Positions 22,676 through 33,808 of a stretch of DNA of 64,000 nucleotides are shown here, piece by piece. Numbering within the stretch: the first letter of the stretch is position 1; every line of letters starts with the position of its first letter. The notes beneath the pieces are model-generated. The model had not been told where the DNA came from. It did no database searches and saw only the letters and a program-made list of their open reading frames with translations. The stretch comes from Diorhabda sublineata (lineage: Eukaryota > Arthropoda > Insecta > Coleoptera > Chrysomelidae), in the NCBI RefSeq assembly GCF_026230105.1, contig NC_079475.1, positions 36,082,086 to 36,146,085 on the forward strand. Direction: 5' to 3'. Made by a program: the position numbers and the translations under genes.

Positions 22676-23832
22676 CAAATGGTGTCTAAACTTAAAAACA
22701 GAAAAGCTTAAGGTATTAACAAAATATCAAACGATGGAGGTACTACATTACACGAAGAACTACGGAATATTTTCAATAAAATACTTGAAACCAAGAGTAT
22801 ACCATCAGAATGGAAAGAAAGTATTTTGATATCAATTTTTAAAAAAGGTGTAAAGAACGATCCACAAAATTATAGCTTGATGAATCAGTATAAAAACTTT
22901 TCATTAAATTTTTAACGGAAAAATTGATGTCATCTGGTATCTCTGAGGAACAGCAGGGATCCAGAAAGAACAAATTACGTAAAAGGCTATAAGACAGCCT
23001 ATATGTGCTTCATCGATCTCACCGAAGCATTTGATAGGGTACAATTGAGGGATGTAACAACTCTACTGAAGAGAAAGAAGATTATCGAAGACCTGAACAC
23101 CGATAATTACACATATATCAGAATGGAAAATAAACTGAGCAGTTGAATACCTGTGGCAGTCAGCCTCAGCCCGATCTGAGATTATAAACGAGGTAAATCA
23201 AGCTGGAAGAGGATACCGGATGGGAAACAAAGAAATCAAAATAGTACGTTTTGCTGATGACGCAGTGATCATCTCAGAAGACGAAGATCACTTACAAAGG
23301 CTACTGTATAGGTTTGAACAATCTTTTACAGTATCCAGAGAACCGCATATACTATCAGAGTGTAGAACAAATGATGTCATTCAAATATCTAAGAGCGAAC
23401 ATAACAAATAATAGAAATCTAAAGAATGAAGTGAAAACTCAAACAACAAAGGCGTGATTAATGTCAGGGTACCTTAGAGATGTACTTTAACGGAATAAAT
23501 ATATGACTACCAGGAGCAAAGTCAGTCAAACATCATAACTAAGCGGTTTTTAAGAACTACTGAAATCAATAGCGTGACATACATTATTTGACCACAAAAG
23601 AAATTATGAAATGTGATATCCAGGATGTAGTGAGAAGGGTTAGAAATCGGTGAATGGAATGTAAAGACCACGTGGACAGATGTCAGAGGACAGGTTGGAA
23701 AAGATTGCAAAGGAAGAAAAATCAACCCCTACAAGATGGTATGAAAGATGGTCTTCATCATCCCAGCTGCAGCTAGGCAACTATTGACGCAAACACAGGA
23801 CTAAGTCCTAACGTACGATGAAGAAGAAGAAG
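22676..23832 (+). pseudogene. Non-LTR retrotransposon reverse transcriptase relic with (AAG)n tail
   Basis: Plus strand reads KLKNRKA, then SIPSEWKESILISIFKKG, CFIDLTEAFDRVQLRDV (first catalytic Asp), NEVNQAGRGYRMGNKEIKIV and FADDAVIISEDEDHLQRLL (FADD box). It continues through DVVRRVRNR and RWYERWSSSSQLQL to a 3' end of CTAAGTCCTAACG-type sequence and an (AAG)n tract at 23817-23832. There are many stops and frameshifts and parts between motifs are missing. The last 100 bp recur alone at 25146-25252. Confidence 0.85.
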
Positions 23833-23889
23833 AGCAGAACAGATTTTACATTGGTCTTAATTTTATTGTTGTTGTTGAAATACTTGTTG

Positions 23890-24198
23890 TTATGTTTACT
23901 ATTCTACCCAAATAGCAAGATTGATATATTTCTCTTTCTTCTAAATAGAGGGCGCTTTCTGTTTCAGTTTCGCTTTTTCGTAATATCTTTGTTTTTTTAC
24001 TCTTTATATTCAATCCATCTGGTGCTCATTTATTATGCAGCTTGTTAGATGTCTCTCGCATGTGATGTGTATTTCTGCGATTCAAGGTCCTCCAAGTTTT
24101 CTAATAGGTTCCAGTTGATTCTTGACATTTCATCCATTTGACTCATCCGATCTATTACAATTTTAAATAGGGTTGGAGACAGACCTGTCTCATCGCCT
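23890..24198 (-). pseudogene. Second non-LTR reverse transcriptase scrap, opposite strand
   Basis: Minus strand reads GLSPTLFKIVIDRMSQM, then LLENLEDLE where the YADD box would follow, and after a gap KKTKILRKSETETESALYLE and YQSCYLGRIV. The order (GLSP.LFN...ADD...KTK.L......YLG) is typical of non-LTR reverse transcriptase. It abuts the (AAG)n tail of the plus-strand element. Confidence 0.6.
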
Positions 24199-25145
24199 TT
24201 TGCTCCTAAGATAATTCCAATTGATTACTACAGTTAAAGTCTATATCGTCTTCATATTCATCAATAGTATCTTCGTCTTGATCCACGACTACGGGTTCGA
24301 TGGTAATTTCAATGCAATTATCAAGATCTCATATATTTTGCTCTTTTTCTCCACCGAACGACGAATGACCTGTTGTGTTATATCTTTCAAATTTATCGTA
24401 TGATTTCAGTCTTTAAGGTATTATTGTAGTTTATTCCATTTCTTGTTTTAATAATATTTTATACATACTTCGTGAAGTCAAATTTAGCGTTTTTTTTTAT
24501 ATCGGTTTCACTATTACTAATTACACTTATATTTATAGTTTTGTGTCCAAAATAGATTATTCAAAATTCACATGAAGTAAACGCTAAAGCTCTTACTACT
24601 AGTTTTACAAACAATTCCAGTATCGCTTTATAATATCTTTGTCAAAACGATTAGCAAAATGTTTTAGCGAGGAAATTTAAAAACAAAATCACCTGATCAC
24701 TTGCATTGATGCAAATAACGAAGCTTCAATCTATGTACGAAGATAGTGTTGATCTCGTCTACTGTGAGAGAAATATATAAACTATAGTCACAAGTTGAAT
24801 AACATTCGCTGACAACGTTTTTTGTGCATTGAACTCTTCTTGGCTTAGAAGAAATTTGAATAGTTTAAAAATAAACTAGTAAAATTAATGCAAACCTATT
24901 CGGCAAGTTAATAATATACCCACAAATTAGTTACATAAAAAATATATGAGGATTTCCTCAATTTTCTTGAAACTTCCTGAATAATTGTTGGAGAGTGAGT
25001 GAAAGAAAAAGAAAACTGTTTGTTTAGAATTCACTCACTTATTTATTAATTGATACTAGATTTTTCTCGTTTCGTAGGTATTCATTAACTATTAAAACAA
25101 CTCTTTGGTACAAGGTAAACATCTAATTTGATTGGTTTATAAAAT
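24199..25145. other. AT-rich, no gene seen
   Basis: No feature supported; several short hydrophobic frames only. Confidence 0.4.
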
Positions 25146-25252
25146 CGACCTCCTGGACGACCTCCTATAAGGTGGTATGAAAGCTGGTCCTCAGCATCCC
25201 AACTACTCCTGGCAAATGACAGGACCTAGTCCTAACGTAAGAAGAAGAAGAT
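25146..25252 (+). mobile_element. Severely 5'-truncated non-LTR tail
   Basis: About 105 bp encoding RWYESWSSASQLLLA, then CTAGTCCTAACGTAAG and an (AAG)n tail. It matches the 3' end of the element at 22676-23832 and looks like a dead-on-arrival insertion. Confidence 0.8.
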
Positions 25253-25689
25253 AAAATCGGTCTACAATATGAGTCACTTTTCACAATTGTGGTATTCAAT
25301 TGTAAGTTGAAGAAGGTTTTGAGGTATTTCAGTAATTCAAAATTCAAATCACAATTATTTTGCGAGATTGTAGATTCATTCACAAACAAACAAATAAACA
25401 ACGGTCTAAGTAGAGAATCTAATAAGTTATCATAAGCTTAAGCAAATAGTCCATTTTATATGGAGCCTCTGACTGCGTGTTTTGCTTATAAGCTCAATAC
25501 AGGTAGAACAGCGTGCTTTCCGGGAGGTCTATGTTTATCAGTGGGTGTCTGAAGGCTGGATTAATTTGATAGATGCTTAAAAAGCAGTTGAAATACAGTG
25601 TTATCTATTAAAAAAATTGATGATTTCCATTCCGAGTCCGTTCAGGCGTTCTACCCAACCGATTTGACTAATTTTTTTTTCATTGAAAG
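25253..25689. other. No gene seen
   Basis: No supported feature. Confidence 0.35.
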
Positions 25690-26395
25690 GTATTGATGCA
25701 CAAATCAGCCATTAACCCTCGGATTTCATCTAATTTTCACCATTCTCAAGTTATACTCAAATGCGTTTTCCCCCTGTACATTACTTATGGGAGTTTTTCA
25801 CATACACACGTTCTATCCTCAATATCTCAGGTTCTATTCAAGATAGAGACTTCGTTTTGGTTTAAGAACACTCGCTGAAACACCTTCTTTCTTTTGTGTT
25901 TATCGGACTTAAATCGGTTGAGTTGGAGAGGAGCTAGGCGCGGACATTCGATGTGGAGATTAGTAGGTTTTTGGCAATTTTCTACATTCAAAGATCTATA
26001 TCTCAGGTTCTAATATAGCTACAGAGTTTGTTTTGATTTAAGAACACTCGCTAAAACACCTTCTTTCTTTTGAGTTTTTGAACACTTAAATCGGTTGAGT
26101 TGGATAGGAGCTAGGCGCGGACATTCAATGTGGAGTTATGGATTTTTGTAGGTTTTTGGAAATTTTTCTACATTCAAAGATCTATATCTCAGGTTCTATT
26201 CAAGATAGAGACTTCGTTTTGGTTTAAGATCACTCTCTGAAGCATCTTATTTCTTTAGAGTTTTTGAACACTTGAATCGGTTGAGTTGGAGAGGAGCTAG
26301 GAGCGGACATAATAAAAAAATTAACTTAATAAATTCGAAAATCGGCTTATTTATTGCCTTTAAGGCGGAACAGAGTTCGCCGAGTCAGCTAGTAT
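25690..26395 (-). repeat. Repeat B, inverted copy
   Basis: The minus strand carries the same modules as 21251-22345 (GTCCGCGCCTAGCTCCTCTC, CAACTCAACCGATTTAAG). It begins with CTAGCTGACTCGGCGAACTC, then TTCCGCC, a head that resembles the start of widespread insect RTE-like repeats. Family not assigned. Confidence 0.75.
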
Positions 26396-26449
26396 TCTTT
26401 ATTTCTTGTTTAAGCAACAAAATGTGCTTCAGTACTGTATACCGTGGTA

Positions 26450-27010
26450 TACAGGGTGTTCGAGAATGAAACAAAAATGAAAAGTTCATAAAAAATTTTT
26501 TAGTTAGTTCGTCGTTAGTCCTTTTTCTATAATCACGAAGGTGCTCCGATGAGTACTTAGACTACAAAAAAAAGAACAGTGACGATTTATTTTTAAATGG
26601 AATCTACTTTTAGGTATACTTGACTAATCTATGCTCTAACTTCTTTTACGCGTTTAAAAAATACGTTTTCTAGAGGTCTGTAAAGTAAGCCTCTGTGGCA
26701 GCAATCCTCAAATCCGTCGAGTGGCTTTTTTCTACTTTGGAAACAAGTAGAAGTTACACGATGCCAAATCTGGAAAAAACGGGTGTGGAGTATCGTTTCG
26801 TAACCTAATTCAACCATTTTAGCCGGGACGAGGGTGAAGGTGTACGTCGATGTGTTATCATGGTGCAAGAGCATATTTTCCTCCATCAAATGGGGCTGTT
26901 TTCTCTTTTCGGTGTCGAATCGGCCCAATAATTCCACATAGTACAGCCTTGTCACCATTTTGCCATTCTTCAGGTAATCATGTGGCCATCACCATTCCTG
27001 CCGATAGGGT
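26450..27010 (-). mobile_element. Mariner relic, C-terminal part
   Basis: The right-hand terminal repeat CAGGGTGTTCGAGAATG starts at 26453 next to TA. Reading inward on the minus strand, VTRLYYVELLGRFDTEK is followed by KQPHLMEENMLLHHDNTSTY (second catalytic Asp, HHDN) and AKMVELGYE. In the third block the SPDLAP motif is replaced by diverged sequence. The frame is open for 109 codons, longer than in most relics here, but the catalytic third Asp region is lost. Confidence 0.75.
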
Positions 27011-27091
27011 AGTTCTCGCCTTCTAACTTTAGATCAAGAACAATATGTAATTTATTTGCTAAAACGATTTAATATTTTAGGTTAGGTTAAT

Positions 27092-27756
27092 TTGTTATAT
27101 TCTCCAATTGAGACAAAGGTTAAATTAAGCAAAGATGATACATGTAAACCTAATGTGCCATATCAACAACTTATTGGTAGTTTAATGTATCTCGCTGTAT
27201 TAACGAGGCCTTACAATGTATTTGAAGTTAATTGCTTCAACCAATTTAATAATTGTTTCGAAGTAATAATTGGAGGGAAGCCAAACTAGTTTTGAGGTAT
27301 TTACAGTTTACTTAAAATTATTACTTACAATTTGTAAAGGAAGATACATAACTAGACGTGGACGCGGATTGGGCCAGTAATGAATGTGTTTTAAAGTTTC
27401 TGAATCTGTTGTATTTTGGAAAAGCAAGAAACAAAACCAGTTTTTTCATCCAGCACGTAGGCAGAATATATGGCTTCAAAAGAGACGCTGTTTTTTAAAA
27501 AATCGTTTGACTGGATTGACTGGTACTGTATATAATGGTATAAATTTGTATAATGATAGTCAAAGTGCACAAACGTTAGCCTTTATCCAATGTTTGATAA
27601 AAGATCTAAGCACATAGATGTAAGGTATCATTTTATAATGGAAGCAATTTCTGAAAATTGGTTTAAAATTTTATCTGTCAACCGGTGATATGCCCGCTGA
27701 TTTATCAACTAAAAGATACCTAAAAGATTTAGATTTATATTTCGTACTAGTGGGAA
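27092..27756 (+). pseudogene. Ty1/copia polyprotein C-terminus (RNase H relic)
   Basis: Plus strand reads VPYQQLIGSLMYLAVLTRPY, then VDADWAS (RNase H Asp), LTGTVYNGINLYNDSQSAQT, HIDVRYHFIMEAISEN, and ILYLSTGDMPADLSTKRYLK. These are the ordered C-terminal motifs of insect copia pol. Frameshifts and a deletion at the DRRSYTG block make it dead. It ends at the polypurine-like AGTGGGAA directly before the LTR. Confidence 0.9.
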
Positions 27757-29229
27757 TGTTGAATTTAGCTTGAAATATGTATACAGGGTGTTTCAAATTA
27801 AGTGCGCACTAAGTCGATTAACTTATTTTTCACGCTAATTAAGATGGTGAAAACAGAAAAACAATAGCTTATATCCGTTTCGAGTAAATCGAATATTTTT
27901 TAATGGAAAATGTATATTTTTGGCTCAAACTTTTCCAAATTATTTGCAGAATATAAAAGCTCCTATACAACATTAGTGTACGTACGTCAAAAAAACATCA
28001 TTTCATGCATCAGAGGATTACACTGCTGTCAAAAAACAATGTAATTTATATTAGTCTATGTGGATTAAGATTTGAAAAAATAGTTTTCAAACATTGGAAC
28101 GATATGGTCAAATGTAACCCGAACGTGATCAGCCAGACAGAAGATATTTTCTTAAGTTGTATATAAACTTCAGGAACTATTTTTGTGAAGATGAGAGCTA
28201 GGAAACAATTCATAATAAGTGAACAAGTAGAAAAAAAAAAGAAAAAAAGAATTCTCACAAAATTTACCTGCCCTACAAGTACCGACCGATGCAAACATTG
28301 ATTGATCTTTTCTCAATGATTTATAAATATGTGTAGACAGAACTGCAATATTTTAAAATCCATTTTATGGACCGACGAAGCAAATTTTTCAAATAGGGGT
28401 ATGTTTAATCGTAAGAACATGCACTATTGGTGTCGAGAAAATTTATTTATTGTTGGAAAGACTTTTCCAAGATAGGTGGATTACTACAAATGGTCCTACA
28501 CGTTGGCCCCTTAGATCTCCTGACATAACTCCCGTAGACTTTTACTTTTGGGTTTATGTCAAGAACGAGGTCTATAAAAGAAGATATACTTCAAAATAGT
28601 ATCAGACACATTATAGCATCCATCGACGGCAGAACCGGTTTAAAAGCTGCGCAACGTGTACTAAAGAATACTCAAAATGAACAAAACAGCGATATTTTTG
28701 ATTATTTAATCTAGTTTGTAATTGTTTGTTTTATACTGTAATAAAATATTTAGATTATACTTGAGTTTTATTTCAGCCAACTTGTTAAAAAAAATTAAAT
28801 ATCCATAACCAACTTGTTAGAGAGATGAATAAGTTGGTTATTTTTAGATTTAGACTAAATAAGAGCTTTTATATTCTGTGAATAATTTGGAAAAGTTTGA
28901 GCCAAAAATATACAGGGTGTTCTATAGAAAAATATTCTATTTTTCCGATTTACTCGAAAATCGTATAAGCAATTATTTAATTATATACTACTACTTTACT
29001 AATTCAACCGACTTCGTATCTAGAATATTAAAAAAATTAAAAATTTAATTTCTTAATTTGAAACACCCTGTATATGAAGCGTCACTGTACGGTGTAGCCA
29101 TCATTGCGTTCCCTTCTTCTTGTTTTGTGACTTTCTGTATTGACAATGAAGATAATAAAAGTTAGTCTGTTTAGAAACCGAAACGTGTGTTTTTTTGGCT
29201 CGTGCAAGTTCATTTTCTATTATATAACA
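27757..29229 (+). mobile_element. Copia 3' LTR, split by a mariner-like insertion
   Basis: TGTTGAATTTAGC begins at 27757, right after a polypurine-like AGTGGGAA, and the other end TTCTATTATATAACA stops at 29229. This gives a TG...CA LTR of about 185 bp once the insertion 27784-29070 is removed. The 5' LTR is not in the window, so the boundaries are inferred. Confidence 0.5.
27784..29070 (+). mobile_element. Mariner-like element with roughly 190-bp terminal inverted repeats
   Basis: Both ends read CAGGGTGTTTCAAATTAAG inward and are flanked by TA (27782-27783, 29071-29072). Inverted similarity returns about 100-190 bp inside (GTTTCGAGTAAATCG/ATTTTCGAGTAAATCG; TTTGGCTCAAACTTTTCC). The right arm holds an extra CAGGGTGTTCTATAG. 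The plus-strand transposase has ILWTDEANFSNRGMFNRKNM (first catalytic Asp) and TRWPLRSPDITPVDFYFWVY, of the same DDE_3-type as 3089-4315. The middle is deleted and frames are broken. Confidence 0.8.
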
Positions 29230-29759
29230 GTTTAAAAAATTTTTTCCCACCTTTACTTGCTGGTGGCGTTAACATGACAACCATATAAGTTAAACTGATG
29301 TTGGTTTTGATAGTGTCAATAAATAAAATCATTTCATCGAAAATTCCAGTTTCACTTTTATGGTATTTTATTTACTTCTGCGTTTGGTATGTGTGTAAAG
29401 ATTTTTTCTCATGTCACGTCTCACATGACTTATAATACGAGTTTTAACTTAACGATATATTAAAAAAATACAAATTTATTTTTAGACAACCTTTCTAATA
29501 AAATCCGTGAGAGAAATAAATTGAGATTGGAAATATTGAAAAAAAAATATTCCGTCGCTTTAATTATTGATGAAATCATTATATTCATGATTTGGTTATT
29601 AAAAAGTGGCAAAAATTGATCATGTTTGTCACGCTTTATAGAAGTTGATGAATTGTATGTCGAATAAGAATAGTACGGATTCGTATAAGGATTTTTATTA
29701 AACTTATATTTAATGCAGTTGAGAAACTCATTGATTGAAAAACCTTTTTCTTTTCTGTA
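29230..29759. other. No gene seen
   Basis: AT-rich host flank of the copia relic. Confidence 0.35.
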
Positions 29760-30575
29760 GGAGGCGTAATCTTCATGGGCCACCGGCAGGAGTGTCGGAC
29801 GTTTACCGACTTAAACCCCTCTTGGGCTCTTGCATTTTGCAATGGTATCCGCTCTTGCATTGCTTCGTTGCAAAGCCTGTCTTTTCTTATGTCTAGTTCT
29901 TACTCTTTGGTTTCTACTATAGCTAGTATCGCTTCAAAAGTGTACTTCCAGAACTTCTCTGATTCCAACAAGCATTACATCATGTTGGCAATATTTTACG
30001 TTTCTGGCTATACAAGTTTCTTACTGGACTGTACTGGAGTGTCTGGTGTACATACTTGCGAAAGCATCCATGGCCTGTGAGTGCTTGTGTTAAGAAGTAG
30101 TCAGTTTATCCGTGCTTCCTGTTCACCCAGACTTCGATAATAGGAATAAGTCGGTAGATCCATCGGCCATATATTTCGTTATCCTATTTCACTTGCTATC
30201 TCTGGATGAGATTTTTTCTTGCGTCAGATTTCGACATTCCGTCGTACCTGCCTTTTTTCTATTTTACTTGCCACCCCATATGAACCAGCCCTGCGATTCT
30301 TTCTGCAAATACAGTCCGGTACCATCTTCGTCTGTAGTCGTGTCAGCTTTGCGACACGACTTTCGTAGACAATATGCCGTACTGGTGCGTTATACAATTT
30401 GTCTATGAACCACGCTCGAAATTATTTTCCTTTTAGATGCATTAGGCAACTATACTTGCCAAAGCTGAGAGAATTTTCTCTGCTTTTTCTATCGACTTCT
30501 TCACGCGTTTGTTAAACCTGAGTTTCGTATCTAGCCAAACGCATAAGTACTTTATTGCTTTAGTAGGCCTACTTC
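29760..30575 (-). pseudogene. R1-clade non-LTR retrotransposon C-terminal relic
   Basis: Minus strand in order: AIKYLCVWLDTKLRFNKRVK and KSIEKAEKILSALASIV; IDKLYNAPVRHIVYESR; IYGRWIYRLIPIIEVWVNRK with HG following; LTQALTGHGCFRKYVHQTLQ; and a last block MQERIPLQNARAQEG. The YLGVWLD, W.NR.HGE and L.GHGCF.YL motifs are typical of R1-clade ORF2. R1 elements usually live in rDNA; this is a decayed copy outside it. Confidence 0.85.
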
Positions 30576-30736
30576 AAAGTGTGGCACGCCGCAGCACTCA
30601 TTAAAAGACCTGTTAGCTACAATAGAAGTATATCTGAGTGTAAATTAGTACTTGTCAATGATGAAAACCCAATGGATATATAGTATAACCGGCAATGTAT
30701 TGATTTGTGGATACCTAATTTAAAATTTCTAATATA

Positions 30737-32388
30737 GTGCAGTCATTGAAGCGCAAAATAGGGTCTTACCTCCGAATTTTTTTTCTGTGAAGCGATTTGC
30801 ATTAAATGTTGAAATTAGGCTCATCTTACCATTAACTTCAAAAGTGAAAATGACCTGAGCTCCGCCTATTATTTTTAAGGGGTGTAAACAGCCCCTTAAT
30901 AGAAAAATTTATATTGAGCCATTTTATCCCTAGTAAACGTGTTTAATATTAAAGGGTGAAATTGTAAAGTGTTTTCTAACACAATTACCTCATAATAAAA
31001 TCATTTTCAACCCCTTAAAAACCTTACAACCCTTGCAAATAACCCCTAAATTGAAAAAATTACTTTGGTATGACATAAAAAGATTTAAGTATAGAGTAAA
31101 TAATATTTTATGTTCTCTATCTTAATTATTGAATTTTTAATACCCTTTTGACCCTTAAAAACAACCCCTTGATAAGAAATTTTTTTAAAAAAATTCTTCT
31201 GATGAAATGAAATGGATTTAAATATTATTCCACGTTCTCGAAAATGATTATCATATTCTCAAGCTTTTCATAAGTCCTTTAATTTTCACAACTTTAATCA
31301 CAACTTATAATAAACCATTTTAAAGGTAATTGAAAGAGCTACAACTTTTTTCATTACAATGTATAGTGAAAAACTTTTTATTTTAAAACGGTGAAGGGTC
31401 AAAGGGCTCGATAGAGACTGTGATTGCGTTGCCGCGAGCTCTTTAAACTATCATATCTCCGTCAATTTTTGTGTGGGAGAAAAAAAACACTAACCAAATT
31501 TTTTATCAGAAAAAGACCTACATTTTCCATCAGTATACTTTTATACGTATCTTTCATAATTTTTGAGATATTATGAAAAGAAGGTGGGTTTTTTTAAATT
31601 CGAAAATTTTTTTCTTAAATCGTGATTTTTATGAAAAATATATGTCCTAAAGCAGCCAAACTGCTAGCATCCATCAAACTCTTTATATTAAAGTTAATTC
31701 TAGACGAAATACGATTAATTTTAATTTTGGTGGAAATGCTTCTTATGAAACACATTGATTTAAAAGAAAAAACCAGATGATCTTATTTGTATTACAGCTC
31801 ACTCATTTTATGTGTAAAAGACTTTTAACAGTACTCATTTTAAAGCTTATTTTAAGCAGTATAAAACCCTATTTCATTCCAATCTATAAAATGTATCTGC
31901 TGGCTGCTAGATGGCATTGAATAAATTGATTAAATTTCAGACAAAATAAATAACGGCTTTGATCTTCAATATCTCGCTTAATATTGCCCTTAGAACACTT
32001 TAAAAAAAACCGATTTGTTCAGTTTTTTACCATCTATAATTTTTTTAGTATAAAATTTTCGTTAAAATGCATATTTTTTGAGATATTTTCAAAAAACCGT
32101 TAAAAAACGTGAAAAAATTCAATTACTAATAACTTGAAAAGTACTAGGTTTTTTGAAAAACTTTATAGAACATTTTTTTCTCAAAATTATGCCGTCTATC
32201 GATATTCGAGGTTATTTAGAAAAAATTACCCCACCGAGAAGGGGTGGAAACCACTTCCAGGGTGGATGCACGGTTCAGATTATCTTCACTTTTGAAGTTA
32301 AGGGTAAGATGAGCCTAATTCCAAAATTCCAAAACCAAATCAGTTCACAGTAAAAAAAATCGGAGCAATAACGCTGCAATGACTGCAC
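30737..32388. mobile_element. 1.65-kb non-coding element with inverted ends and TA flanks
   Basis: The left starts GTGCAGTCATTGAAGCG. The right read inward starts GTGCAGTCATTGCAGCG. Inverted similarity continues to about 130 bp (AGGCTCATCTTACC, AACTTCAAAAGTGAA on both sides). TA flanks each side (30735-30736, 32389-32390). The interior is AT-rich with many CCCCTT and AACCCTT words and no coding frame. The short frame at 32153-32353 lies in the right arm. It behaves like a large MITE; the superfamily is uncertain. Confidence 0.75.
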
Positions 32389-33034
32389 TAAAACAGGATC
32401 TGCAGCAGCCGATTGCAACGTTATGATTAAATTATAATACACCGGACATACATATATTGTTTGATATTATTAAAACATTAACAAACCGGACTGTTTATTC
32501 AACGTGTATACCTTTCTCCAAATTAAGTTGATGATAAATCATTTACGGGAAGTGTTATGATTAATGTCAGTTTTTTTTTACTTTGATACTGTTAGTTCAA
32601 ATTACAGTTCCGGTTTCACTTTAGTTTATAAACTGAAAATATGAATAACATGATGATTTAAAACTCAAAATAAATAGTACGTGTTTAATTATAGATAGGT
32701 TGTTGATTGATTTGAGAATCTATTACATAAAGGTTGCGTTGCTTAAAATTTCAATGAAACACAAAAAAGTTATTGATGGCATTCTAGAAAAGGTGATTGG
32801 TAACTATTCGTTTACCAAGAGATTATATAAGAATTCCTTATTAGAGAAATAATTAATCGTTAATAAATATTCTAAATAATTAAATAAACTTCTTCTCGAA
32901 ACTTTGATACAATTAATTACATATACAGGATGTTTCTCATAAGCAAGTTAAATCGAAGGAATACAAAGTCTGTGTTTTGACGTTTAGGGTCCACACATTG
33001 GGGCCAACGGCAATCATTATATGTGTGGATGAAA
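32389..33034. other. Flank between elements; mariner-like end at 32928
   Basis: CAGGATGTTTCTCATAAGCA near 32928 resembles the mariner ends at 10686 and 10962. Nothing else is supported. Confidence 0.35.
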
Positions 33035-33733
33035 TATTATGAATATGAATAATATGAATATGAATATAAATATAAATATAAATATGAATATGAATATGAA
33101 TATGAATATGAATATGAATATGAATATGAATATGAATATGAATATGAATATGAATATGAATATGAATATGAATATGAATATGAATATGAATATGAATATG
33201 AATATGAATATGAATATGAATATGAATATGAATATGAATATGAATATGAATATGAATATGAATATGAATATGAATATGAATATGAATATGAATATGAATA
33301 TGAATATGAATATGAATATGAATATGAATATGAATATGAATATGAATATGAATATGAATATGAATATGAATATGAATATGAATATGAATATGAATATGAA
33401 TATGAATATGAATATGAATATGAATATGAATATGAATATGAATATGAATATGAATATGAATATGAATATGAATATGAATATGAATATGAATATGAATATG
33501 AATATGAATATGAATATGAATATGAATATGAATATGAATATGAATATGAATATGAATATGAATATGAATATGAATATGAATATGAATATGAATATGAATA
33601 TGAATATGAATATGAATATGAATATGAATATGAATATGAATATGAATATGAATATGAATATGAATATGAATATGAATATGAATATGAATATGAATATGAA
33701 TATGAATATGAATATGAATATGAATATGAATAA
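33035..33733. repeat. (ATGAAT)n hexanucleotide microsatellite, about 108 pure copies
   Basis: A near-perfect run of ATGAAT from about 33082 to 33731, preceded by imperfect units (ATAAAT, AATAAT). The 233-codon Met-Asn frame through it is a consequence of the repeat, not a gene: several other frames are equally open. Confidence 0.98.
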
Positions 33734-33800
33734 TTATTAAATTTTGATCTTTAACAAGCGCCGTCCATTATATCTGTCACAAAATTAACGTGGAGCAATA

Positions 33801-33808
33801 ATACTTTA
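33801..33808. repeat. 8-bp direct repeat, left flank of the 264-bp array
   Basis: ATACTTTA, also at 37540-37547. Probably the target duplication of the element, with a caveat: ATACTTT also follows ATTACC inside every unit. Confidence 0.55.

Noticed and set aside
33039..33740. 233-residue Met-Asn repeat protein
   Set aside because: It is a direct reading of the (ATGAAT)n microsatellite; other frames through it are equally open and no gene context exists.
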